Shown here one piece after another: positions 1-5,985 of a DNA stretch of 13,100 nt. Numbering within the stretch: position 1 is the stretch's first letter; the number at the start of each line of letters is the position of its first letter. The stretch comes from Filomicrobium sp. (GTDB taxonomy: Bacteria > Pseudomonadota > Alphaproteobacteria > Rhizobiales > Hyphomicrobiaceae). A program made the position numbers and the translations under genes. The stretch is taken from the NCBI GenBank assembly GCA_030607105.1, contig JAUWFF010000004.1:1-13100 (forward strand). Reading direction: 5' to 3'. Under the pieces are notes generated by a model. That model was not told where the DNA came from. It searched no databases and worked only from the letters and a program-made list of their open reading frames with translations.

Positions 1-275
1 AACAATGAGTAGTTTTGGAACACTACGCCGCGGTCGAGACTTGGCCCGGAGATTTCCTTGCCGCCCATGATTATGCCACCCTCTGTGGGCGAATCTAGGC
101 CGGCCAGGATATTCATGATAGTGGATTTGCCGCACCCCGAATGCCCGATGATGCAGACGAACTCGCCCTTGTTTACCGAGAAGTTCGCGTTTTCAAAGAC
201 CGTTAGAGATTCGCCACCCTTCTGCGCGGGAAAGCGTTTTGTGAGGCCTGAAATTTCGATGAATGGCTTCGTCAC
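1..275 (-). CDS. nrtD: ABC transporter ATPase of nitrate-type importer (partial, N-terminal 91 residues)
   Basis: This is the ATP-hydrolysing subunit of the importer encoded by the two genes upstream; it would act at the inner cytoplasmic face. Only the first 91 residues are in the window and the gene continues beyond base 1. The protein opens MTKPFIEISGLTKRFP and has a Walker A motif GHSGCGKST near residues 41-49. A Q-loop with VVFQNYSL sits at the window edge. The start is a GTG (complement of 273-275) with AGAGGA about 5 bases upstream. It follows the permease stop by 27 bp, so it is very likely in the same operon. The closest family I recognise is NrtD/CmpD/SsuB-type ATPases; the substrate cannot be read from this subunit. 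The symbol is by analogy with the neighbouring NrtA/NrtB. Confidence 0.88.
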   Translation of the reverse strand, partial: MTKPFIEISGLTKRFPAQKGGESLTVFENANFSVNKGEFVCIIGHSGCGKSTIMNILAGLDSPTEGGIIMGGKEISGPSLDRGVVFQNYSL

Positions 276-302
276 GGTTTTCCTCTTTCGAAGGCTGTTG
301 AT

Positions 303-1142
303 TTATTCCTGGTACTGCACAGCGCGTTGGACAGACGCGAATGCCGTATCAAGCAGCATTCCGACGACTCCGATCATGAGGATTGAAAAGATCACACTTG
401 TCAGATCCAAGTTGTTCCATTCATTCCAGACGTAGTAGCCAATACCCGTTCCTCCAACGAGCATTTCCGCGGCAACAATCACGAGCCAGGCAATACCGAT
501 GGAAATTCGCATTCCTGTCAGGATCGTTGGTGCGGCCGCGGGCAGGATTACGAGAAGAGCTGTTTTCAAAGGACCAAGTTCATGCGTCTTGGCGACATTG
601 ACGAAGTCCTTGCGGACGTTGGCCACTCCGAACGCGGTGTTAATTAACATCGGCCAAATCGAGCAGATGAAAATGACGAATATCGCCGAGGCCTGACTAT
701 CCTTGATGACGAACAGCGCCAGCGGCATCCAGGCCAGCGGAGATATGGGCCGCAGAACCTGGATGAATGGGTCGAGCGCCTTGTAGGCGATCGGAGACAT
801 GCCGATCAGGAAGCCGATTGGGATGGCGATCAACGCTGCCAGGAAGTAGCCCGTGAGAACCCGGTACAGCGAGTATGCGAGCTGGATGCCGATGCCCTTA
901 TCATTAGGTCCGTTGTCGTAGAAGGGCCTTGAAAGTTCCGAGACCGCCTTTTCGATCACCTGAGAGGGTGGAGGAACGCGGGCTTGTTGCCCGCCGCCGC
1001 CGGTCAAAAGCTCATATTCCGTGAGTTCTCCGGCGGATTTCACCGCCGGAGTGCTCAATTCCCAAACGCCCAGAAACGCTACCAACAGGCAGATTGATAA
1101 TACAAGCGCCTTTGTGTTGTCGGATAGCGTTATGGCGTTCAT
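303..1142 (-). CDS. nrtB: ABC transporter permease, NrtB family
   Basis: Inner-membrane channel subunit of a nitrate/cyanate/bicarbonate-type ABC importer, 279 residues, the usual length for NrtB/SsuC permeases. An N-terminal hydrophobic segment (about residues 11-30) is followed by a periplasmic stretch with a Gly-rich patch (TGGGGGQQ). The BPD_transp_1 core runs from about residue 87 to 275. The EAA-type cytoplasmic loop, which docks the ATPase, is near residues 183-201 (VAKTHELGPLKTALLVILP). The ATG start overlaps the nrtA stop as ATGA, which implies translational coupling. The ATPase gene follows after 27 bp. Family assignment is secure. Nitrate specificity is inferred from the adjacent binding protein and could equally be nitrite or cyanate. 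Confidence 0.92.
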   Translation of the reverse strand: MNAITLSDNTKALVLSICLLVAFLGVWELSTPAVKSAGELTEYELLTGGGGQQARVPPPSQVIEKAVSELSRPFYDNGPNDKGIGIQLAYSLYRVLTGYFLAALIAIPIGFLIGMSPIAYKALDPFIQVLRPISPLAWMPLALFVIKDSQASAIFVIFICSIWPMLINTAFGVANVRKDFVNVAKTHELGPLKTALLVILPAAAPTILTGMRISIGIAWLVIVAAEMLVGGTGIGYYVWNEWNNLDLTSVIFSILMIGVVGMLLDTAFASVQRAVQYQE

Positions 1143-2572
1143 GATGCACGCCCGATCTCGAAGCTCTTGGCATATTCGTCAGCCTTATCGGGATCGAATT
1201 CCTTACCCATGATCACATACTTCTCATAGGTCTTATCGGGCACCGGCATGCCGAGGTCCTTCATGATCTTTCCGCAATCGGCGGTGAGATAAACTTGCTC
1301 GGCGATTTTCTTGTAATCGATATCGCCTTCGACGTAGCCCCAGCGTTTCATCTGGGTGAGGATCCAGACACCCATCGAGTGCCAGGGGAATGGATCGAAG
1401 TCGATGCGATCGGGAACGTTCTTGACGTTGCCCAAACCATCCGCGTAGCGGCCGGTCAGGACCTGCTCGATCACGGGTACCGGCTGGTTGAGATAATTCG
1501 TCGGCGCGATCGCCTTGGAAATCTCCTTGCGGTTTTCTTGGACGCTTGCGTATTGCGTGCCGTCCACGAGGGCCTTCAGGAGGTTGCCGTAGGTATTCGG
1601 CAACGTATCGGCAAATTCCTTGGAGCAGGCGAAGGCACAACAGGGATGGCCTTCCCATATGTCCTTGGTCAGGATGTGGATGAAGCCGACTTTTTCCCAG
1701 ACAGCACGCTGGTTGAAGGGGTCGGGTGACAGGTAGCCGTCGAGGTTACCGGCGCGCAGGTTGGCGACCATCTCGGGCGGCGGGACGACTCGGATCTGAA
1801 TGTCCTGATCCGGGTCGAGGCCAGCTTCAGCAACGTAGTAACGCAGTAGGAAGTTGTGCATGGAGTATTCGAACGGCACACCGAACTTGAAGCCCTTCCA
1901 CTGCTTGGGATCATTCTTGTCCTTGTGATCGTTGTGCAGGACGATGGCCTGGCCGTTGATGTTCTCGACCGCCGGCATCAGGAAAGGGACAGCCGTTGAG
2001 CCGGCGCCCATCGTGATGGCAAGCGGCATCGGCGTCAGCATGTGGGAAGCGTCGTACTCCTTGTTGAGGGACTTGTCGCGGGCGACAGCCCACCCGGCCG
2101 TCTTGATAACGTCTACGTCGAGGCCGTACTTGTCATAGAAGCCTAGTGGCTTGGCCATGATGATCGGCGTCGCGCAGGTGATCGGCACGAAGCCTACCTG
2201 GAGCTTCTTCTTCTCAGGCGGACCGAGTTTGTCGAGGATTGCCGCCTTCGCCGCGTCCATTGGGAAGACGCTGGCGATAGCAGCCGCGAGCGTGGAAGCG
2301 CCGAGCATCGAGGCAAAGCTGCGGCGGGAAAGCTCGTTATGGCCAAAGATGGAGCGGACGACAGCGCTCTCAACGGCGCGCTCCAGGAGTTCATCGGATG
2401 AGGGCACCGGGTTTTCATGTTGGGCTTGGGCTGCTTGGACTGGTGCAGCGTGATGCTGGTGGCCTGCGTGTTCATTCTTGATCTTCGAACAGCAGGACTG
2501 GCAACCGCAGTCAGAACCGTGCCGAAGGTCGGCTTCGCCGTCATAGGGATTTCCGAGGCTCTTGCTCACCAT
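1139..2572 (-). CDS. nrtA: Nitrate-type ABC transporter substrate-binding protein with Tat signal and Cys/His-rich N-terminus
   Basis: Periplasmic binding protein of the CmpA/NrtA family, 477 residues, first gene of the importer operon. The mature fold begins about residue 123 (LQVGFVPITCATPIIMAKPLGFYDKYGL). It contains the family hallmarks VPPPEMVANLRAGNLDGY and PFNQRAVWEKVGF. A Tat-like signal lies unusually far in: SRRSF at residues 82-86, a hydrophobic stretch, then a likely cleavage site after AAKA (about residue 110). Ahead of it is an 81-residue extension with Cys 22, 24, 27, 28 and His 35, 38, 40, 41. The ATG at 2572 has a strong GGAGGG ribosome site 8 bases upstream, supporting the long form. 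A sigma-54 promoter at 2632-2647 drives it. I recall similar Cys-bearing N-termini in other proteobacterial NrtA proteins, so the extension is probably real. Substrate (nitrate, nitrite or cyanate) is inferred. Confidence 0.9.
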   Translation of the reverse strand: MVSKSLGNPYDGEADLRHGSDCGCQSCCSKIKNEHAGHQHHAAPVQAAQAQHENPVPSSDELLERAVESAVVRSIFGHNELSRRSFASMLGASTLAAAIASVFPMDAAKAAILDKLGPPEKKKLQVGFVPITCATPIIMAKPLGFYDKYGLDVDVIKTAGWAVARDKSLNKEYDASHMLTPMPLAITMGAGSTAVPFLMPAVENINGQAIVLHNDHKDKNDPKQWKGFKFGVPFEYSMHNFLLRYYVAEAGLDPDQDIQIRVVPPPEMVANLRAGNLDGYLSPDPFNQRAVWEKVGFIHILTKDIWEGHPCCAFACSKEFADTLPNTYGNLLKALVDGTQYASVQENRKEISKAIAPTNYLNQPVPVIEQVLTGRYADGLGNVKNVPDRIDFDPFPWHSMGVWILTQMKRWGYVEGDIDYKKIAEQVYLTADCGKIMKDLGMPVPDKTYEKYVIMGKEFDPDKADEYAKSFEIGRAS

Positions 2573-2631
2573 CTCATTAACCCTCCTACCAGTGGGATAC
2601 GCTGCGGCCGCGCCGCCATTGGTTAATATTT

Positions 2632-2647
2632 AGCAAGGGGCGTGCCA
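2632..2647 (-). promoter_or_regulatory. Sigma-54 (-24/-12) promoter of nrtA
   Basis: On the minus strand the bases read TGGCACGCCCCTTGCT. This matches the sigma-54 consensus TGGCACrNNNNTTGCw at every defined position, including the GG of the -24 and the GC of the -12 element. Counting 12 bases on, transcription would begin near 2621, leaving a leader of about 50 bases before the nrtA ATG. A dedicated sigma-54 activator is encoded divergently next to it, and dyad repeats sit upstream at enhancer distance. Confidence 0.9.
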
Positions 2648-2714
2648 TTCCACGCCCTTCAGGAATAGTGAAGCAGAAACAAAGCGTTAGGAACCCTTCG
2701 GCCCGGCGCGCAGA

Positions 2715-2769
2715 TTATGTTTTTTCATAATTTACTAAATTTCATAAAGTGGCTTATGTTGTTTCATAA
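2715..2769. promoter_or_regulatory. Probable enhancer (upstream activating sequence): repeated TTATG-N6-CATAA dyads
   Basis: Two perfect dyads share the form TTATG-N6-CATAA: 2715-2730 (spacer TTTTTT) and 2754-2769 (spacer TTGTTT). Between them, 2732-2747 is a degenerate third copy with an intact CATAA half and an imperfect left half (TTACT). Relative to the predicted nrtA start (about 2621) the dyad centres fall near -101, -118 and -140, the usual range for sites bound by sigma-54 activators. The motif is not the NtrC box, NifA box or FNR box that I know. I infer that the product of the adjacent activator gene binds here. The sites may also control the activator's own promoter. Confidence 0.65.
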
Positions 2770-2787
2770 TTGAGTTTCTAGCTGTGT

Positions 2788-2800
2788 GGGCAGCCTGCCC
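2788..2800. promoter_or_regulatory. Perfect 13-bp palindrome upstream of the activator gene
   Basis: GGGCAG-C-CTGCCC is a perfect palindrome with one central base, 34 bases upstream of the activator start codon. A one-base centre makes it a better protein-binding site than an RNA hairpin. It could be an operator for the activator gene; no known regulator motif is recognised. The divergent spacer otherwise holds the enhancer dyads and the nrtA promoter; I see no convincing sigma-70 promoter for the activator. Confidence 0.3.
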
Positions 2801-2834
2801 TTGACTAGCGGCTTGCGGGCGTACGGAGATTAAT

Positions 2835-4772
2835 TTGGCACTTACAGACACGCCCCGGGGGGAACCCAAGGATGAAGTCGCCGCGGTAGGGATGCCCGCC
2901 GAACTGCTGCTCGAGGGCTTTCGCAACCACCCGCTGCCGCAGCTGATCTTTTCCCCGTTCGACAATTTGCTGCTGCTCGCCAATGCGGCGGCCAGCCGGC
3001 ACTTTGAGATGAACGCGGAAGCACTCCTGAGGACCAAAGTCAGTGACTTGTTTGATCAGAATTCGATTGGCTTCCTGCACATCGCAACTCAGGAAGCAAT
3101 GCATGCCGGCTTTGCATGGACGCGCAATCTCAAGGCAGCGAACCAATCCGCCGCGGCACTAGAGTGCGAATGCTGCCTTGTTGCCTGGCGCTCGCACGAC
3201 AAGCTTCTCATACAGATGTCAATTGAGGATCTGGACGCGCTACAACGGCGCGATATCGACAATGAAGCTGACAGCATGCATCGCGCGGGGCTCAGCGAGT
3301 GGCGGTGCGCCGAGCAGTTTCTGCGAGAGATCGAACGTCGCCATCATCTGATCTTGTCGGCGGCCGGTGAAGGAGTGTATGGCGTCGACGCCAACGGCAT
3401 TACGACGTTCGTCAACCCAGCCGCCGAGTCGATGCTTGGGTACCGCGCCGAAGAATTGATCGGGCTAGAGATGCACCAAAAGGTGCATCACAAGCACTCC
3501 GACGGATCACATTATCCCGTGCAGGATTGCCCGATCTATAATGCGTTCCGCAGCAATGAAATTACGACCGTCGACGACGAATGCTTCTGGCGAAAGGACG
3601 GCAAACCAATCCGCGTTGAGTACACATCGACACCGCTCATCGAGGATGGGGAAGCCGTCGGCGCGGTGATTGTCTTTCGCGACATCACCGAGCGAAAGAT
3701 CAATGAAGAAAAACTGCAACGGGCTTTGAAGGAGAACGCGGCTCTGCGCGAGCGATTGGAAAAGGAGAACGCTTACCTGCAGGAACAGATTCTCACTCAG
3801 TCCAACCACCACGAAATCCTCGGGCGGTCTCAATCAATACAGAGAATCGTGCGGCAGATTGATGTTGTTGCCGAAACAAATGCCAACGTCCTTATTACTG
3901 GCGAAAGCGGGACTGGCAAAGAACTCGTCGCGGGTGCCATTCACCAGGCTTCACAGCGCAAGGACCGGCCGCTCATTCGCGTCAACTGTGGTGCGGTTCC
4001 GCGGGAACTGTTCGAGAGCGAGTTTTTTGGTCACGTCAAAGGCGCGTTTTCGGGCGCTGTGCGCGATCGTGTCGGCCGTTTCGAGCTCGCCGATGGCGGC
4101 ACGCTGTTTCTCGACGAGGTTGGCGAGATTCCGATTGAGCTGCAGTCCAAACTCCTGCGCGTGCTGCAGGAAGGCAGCTTCGAACGTGTCGGTGAGGAAA
4201 AGACCCGCCAGGTCGATGTGCGGATTATTGCGGCGACGAACCGTGATCTGAAACAGGAAGTGGAACAAGGCAGTTTCCGGGAAGACCTCTTCTTCCGGCT
4301 CAACGTTTTCCCGATCGAGTGCCCAGCGCTGCGCCAGCGCCGAGAGGACATCCCGCTGTTGGCACAACACTTCGTACGGCTGAGTTCACAGCGCTTGAAT
4401 ATCGCCGAGCCGCGATTGTCGCGCGCCGACGTTGAAGCACTGGAGCGCTACTCCTGGCCGGGCAATGCGCGCGAACTGCAAAACGTCATCGAACGCGCGG
4501 CTATTCTGTCCCGACAGGGGCGTTTGATTCTGAGCCTGCCCGGATCGGGTGCTACGGCATCGGCAGGGGCTAGTCCAGAGAAGATGCCCACCAATCAACC
4601 CGGCAAGATTCTCACTGCGGCTGAGATTGCCGAACTGGAAAACGATAACATCCGAGCCGCACTTGCCGCTTGTGACGGCCGGGTCGCCGGGCCTCAGGGT
4701 GCCGCCGCGCTGCTGGAAATGAAACCACAGACGCTCTATTCCCGCTTACGGAAAATCAATCCGAACCGGTAG
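2835..4772 (+). CDS. Sigma-54-dependent transcriptional activator with two PAS-type sensor regions and Fis HTH
   Basis: Bacterial enhancer-binding protein, 645 residues, that remodels sigma-54 RNA polymerase using ATP. An N-terminal PAS-like region spans about 22-130 and includes a Cys cluster (Cys 111, 113, 114). A linker at about 130-165 is followed by a clear PAS domain (about 168-287) with a [12 protein letters not shown]...CPIY segment and the ending [10 protein letters not shown] coiled coil (about 288-320) leads into the AAA+ domain (about 328-515). That domain has Walker A GESGTGKE (356-363), loop 1 GAFSGA (403-408, a Ser variant of GAFTGA), Walker B GGTLFLDE (421-428), arginine-finger region REDLFFRLN (482-490) and WPGNAREL (541-548). 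A Fis-type HTH closes it (about 605-641). There is no receiver domain, so the signal is probably sensed directly by the PAS regions. The start is TTG with GGAG 6 bases upstream. Its divergent neighbour has a sigma-54 promoter, making the nrt operon the likely target. The ligand is unknown. Confidence 0.9.
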   Translation: MALTDTPRGEPKDEVAAVGMPAELLLEGFRNHPLPQLIFSPFDNLLLLANAAASRHFEMNAEALLRTKVSDLFDQNSIGFLHIATQEAMHAGFAWTRNLKAANQSAAALECECCLVAWRSHDKLLIQMSIEDLDALQRRDIDNEADSMHRAGLSEWRCAEQFLREIERRHHLILSAAGEGVYGVDANGITTFVNPAAESMLGYRAEELIGLEMHQKVHHKHSDGSHYPVQDCPIYNAFRSNEITTVDDECFWRKDGKPIRVEYTSTPLIEDGEAVGAVIVFRDITERKINEEKLQRALKENAALRERLEKENAYLQEQILTQSNHHEILGRSQSIQRIVRQIDVVAETNANVLITGESGTGKELVAGAIHQASQRKDRPLIRVNCGAVPRELFESEFFGHVKGAFSGAVRDRVGRFELADGGTLFLDEVGEIPIELQSKLLRVLQEGSFERVGEEKTRQVDVRIIAATNRDLKQEVEQGSFREDLFFRLNVFPIECPALRQRREDIPLLAQHFVRLSSQRLNIAEPRLSRADVEALERYSWPGNARELQNVIERAAILSRQGRLILSLPGSGATASAGASPEKMPTNQPGKILTAAEIAELENDNIRAALAACDGRVAGPQGAAALLEMKPQTLYSRLRKINPNR

Positions 4773-4870
4773 CAGCTTCGCTGAACTTCGTCCAAGCCGC
4801 CCGCGAGTGATCCCCACATCGGCATTATACAGCTCAACAGGCCGTAACCGAGCGCCCGCAGCATGCGTAA

Positions 4871-4886
4871 TATCTCGTGAGATATG
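4871..4886. promoter_or_regulatory. Perfect palindrome in the spacer ahead of the small gene
   Basis: ATATCTC-GT-GAGATAT is a perfect inverted repeat with a 2-base centre, about 135 bases upstream of the small gene at 5023. It may be an operator. As RNA it gives only a six-pair stem with a CGTG loop, and no U-run follows directly, so a terminator role for the upstream activator gene is weak. Apart from this, the spacer 4773-5022 shows no coding region or RNA gene that I can support. Confidence 0.35.
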
Positions 4887-5022
4887 CGGTTTTCGCAGGC
4901 CAGGAGTGCCAAGATTACGCATTGCAAGAATCCATGGTGCGGCGCATATATCTGGCAAGCCACGGTGGCGTTCCGACCACCGAATGTAACGGCAGCGTCC
5001 TCCAATCCAATGGGGAGAGATT

Positions 5023-5256
5023 ATGATGAGCACAACTGTCCATTTCCGAAGCCATGGCGAGCATCAATCGCTGACGTCGGTAGCTATCGAAGCATTGAAC
5101 GTAATTCCGAACTTCTTTGCGTCCTTGCAGAAAGCAATGGAGGCCTCGCGCGATTTTGAGCGTCTGAGCCATCTGACGGATCCCGAGCTAGAGGCCCGCG
5201 GCCTCTCTCGCGAAGGGGTGACGCAGTACATCACGGCGAAGTATTTCACCGACTAA
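5023..5256 (+). CDS. Small DUF1127-like protein
   Basis: A 77-residue protein of unknown function. Its second half (residues 44-75: DFERLSHLTDPELEARGL then SREGVTQYI) resembles the DUF1127/YjiS-type pattern of short alphaproteobacterial proteins, in which an L-S/T-D-x-x-L-x-x-x-G-L-x-R segment is typical. GGGGAG lies 5 bases before the ATG at 5023 and 8 bases before a second ATG at 5026, so either may be used; the second gives the better spacing. A strong terminator 31 bases after the stop supports a real transcription unit. It has no signal peptide or membrane segment. DUF1127 proteins have been linked to RNA and phosphate or stress control in some species; nothing here shows that role. The family match is by eye and moderate. 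Confidence 0.72.
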   Translation: MMSTTVHFRSHGEHQSLTSVAIEALNVIPNFFASLQKAMEASRDFERLSHLTDPELEARGLSREGVTQYITAKYFTD

Positions 5257-5287
5257 AGGTCGTTTGGCCACGTCGGTCATACGGAAG

Positions 5288-5318
5288 AAAAAAGAGGCTG
5301 TCTCCAGCCTCTTTTTTT
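5288..5318. terminator. Bidirectional Rho-independent terminator
   Basis: The stem AGAGGCTG / CAGCCTCT (5293-5300 and 5305-5312) has a TCTC loop. It is flanked by an A-run on the left and seven bases of T ending at 5318 on the right. Either strand therefore yields a hairpin followed by U residues. It sits between the convergent small gene (ends 5256) and mntR (ends 5328) and should serve both. Confidence 0.92.
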
Positions 5319-5327
5319 GTGGCAAGG

Positions 5328-5768
5328 CTAGGCCTTGTTTTTTTCCAGATAGCGGCGGAAAGCCCTTAGCGTGGCGTCGCTGACGTGGTGTTCGAGGCCT
5401 TCTGTGTCGGCCTCCGCTATCTCCTTGTCGACACCCAGCGCCACCAGAAAATCCCGGACAATCTCATGACGGTGGCGTGAGGCTTCCGCCAGGCCGCGCC
5501 CCTTGTCGGTCAGGAAGATCGAACGATAGGGCTTACTGGTCACCAAGCCATCGCGCTGCAGACGCTGGATAGTGTTGTTGACGGTGGCGTTCGTCACCCC
5601 GAGCCAATCGGCCAAGTCCACGACACGTGCTTCACCGGTTTTCTCAATCAGTTGGGCGATCAGTTCGACATAGTCTTCCGCAACCTCCGTCTGGTGGGCC
5701 TCGCGTACCCGCTGGAACCGCTCCGCGTGTCGCTTGGCTTCTGGGTCACGGTCGTCGGCGCTGGTCAT
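5328..5768 (-). CDS. mntR: Manganese-responsive transcriptional regulator MntR (DtxR family)
   Basis: A 146-residue cytoplasmic metalloregulator that represses Mn uptake genes when Mn(II) is plentiful. The N-terminal winged helix-turn-helix covers about residues 30-95 (ARVVDLADWLGVTNATVNNTIQRLQRDGLV) and a dimerisation/metal-binding helical part covers about 97-140. All six metal ligands known from Bacillus MntR have equivalents: Asp32, Glu35, His101, Glu123, Glu126 and His127 (in DTEGLEHH). A roughly 24-residue N-terminal extension precedes this core, as in the E. coli protein. There is no SH3-like third domain, which sets it apart from DtxR/IdeR. GGAG lies 6 bases before the ATG. It is divergent from a TroA/MntA-type importer and an MntR-like box lies between them, so it probably controls that operon and perhaps itself. 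Confidence 0.93.
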   Translation of the reverse strand: MTSADDRDPEAKRHAERFQRVREAHQTEVAEDYVELIAQLIEKTGEARVVDLADWLGVTNATVNNTIQRLQRDGLVTSKPYRSIFLTDKGRGLAEASRHRHEIVRDFLVALGVDKEIAEADTEGLEHHVSDATLRAFRRYLEKNKA

Positions 5769-5799
5769 CTTCGGCTCCGGTGCTGGGAGGGTTCACGAC

Positions 5800-5827
5800 A
5801 AGTTATTGCAAACCCGTCTTGACTCAA
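5800..5827 (-). promoter_or_regulatory. Candidate sigma-70 promoter of mntR
   Basis: On the minus strand TTGAGT (5827-5822) and TAACTT (5805-5800) are separated by 16 bases. The -35 element touches the edge of the MntR-type box, which would allow autoregulation. Both elements are imperfect, so this is a by-eye proposal. Confidence 0.4.
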
Positions 5828-5846
5828 ACTTAGCAGGCACTAAGTT
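5819..5846 (+). promoter_or_regulatory. Candidate sigma-70 promoter of the manganese importer operon
   Basis: TTGACT (5819-5824) and TAAGTT (5841-5846) are 16 bases apart. The spacer and -10 coincide with the MntR-type box, so repressor binding would directly block polymerase. The -10 is weak; a second AT-rich stretch, TATAGT at 5861-5866, is an alternative without a clear -35. Confidence 0.45.
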
Positions 5847-5847
5847 T
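5826..5847. promoter_or_regulatory. MntR operator (MntR box)
   Basis: Half-sites AAACTTAG (5826-5833) and CTAAGTTT (5840-5847) form a perfect inverted repeat around a six-base centre, 22 bp in all. From memory, the enterobacterial MntR box has the same length, the same six-base centre and half-sites AAACATAG / CTATGTTT, differing at one base per half. It lies between mntR and the importer operon and overlaps both proposed promoters. Confidence 0.82.
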
Positions 5848-5892
5848 TATGTGTTCGTGCTATAGTTTATGGGCACGACTCAGTAGATTTGC

Positions 5893-5929
5893 CTAGGCGA
5901 TTCAGGCGCCACGGTGTGCTGGCGCCTAG
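5893..5929 (+). promoter_or_regulatory. Importer leader with two mutually exclusive hairpins
   Basis: Two stems share the same 3' strand. The inner one pairs AGGCGCCA (5904-5911) with TGGCGCCT (5920-5927), 8 bp around an 8-base loop. The outer one pairs CTAGGCG (5893-5899) with CGCCTAG (5923-5929), 7 bp. They cannot both form. They lie in the 5' leader of the importer mRNA if transcription starts near 5850. It does not resemble the yybP-ykoY manganese riboswitch as I know it. A regulatory role is inferred. Confidence 0.35.
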
Positions 5930-5985
5930 ACAAGCGGGACGGTCTTGAACTCGGGGATCGCCAATTGACAAGAGGTTTCGGACGG

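Noticed and set aside
58..435. Plus-strand open frame of 125 codons at the left edge
   Set aside because: It runs antisense across the ATPase start and the end of nrtB, both of which have clear motifs; its translation shows no family features.
1295..1729. Plus-strand open frame of 144 codons inside nrtA
   Set aside because: Antisense shadow of a well-supported binding-protein gene; it lacks a ribosome site and recognisable domains.
4871..4886. Terminator for the sigma-54 activator gene
   Set aside because: The stem is short and AT-rich and is not followed directly by a U-run; it is kept only as a possible operator.
5914..5985. GTG 5914 as start of the metal-binding protein
   Set aside because: It would place charged residues ahead of the signal peptide and lies inside a strong leader hairpin; ATG 5986 gives a normal signal sequence.
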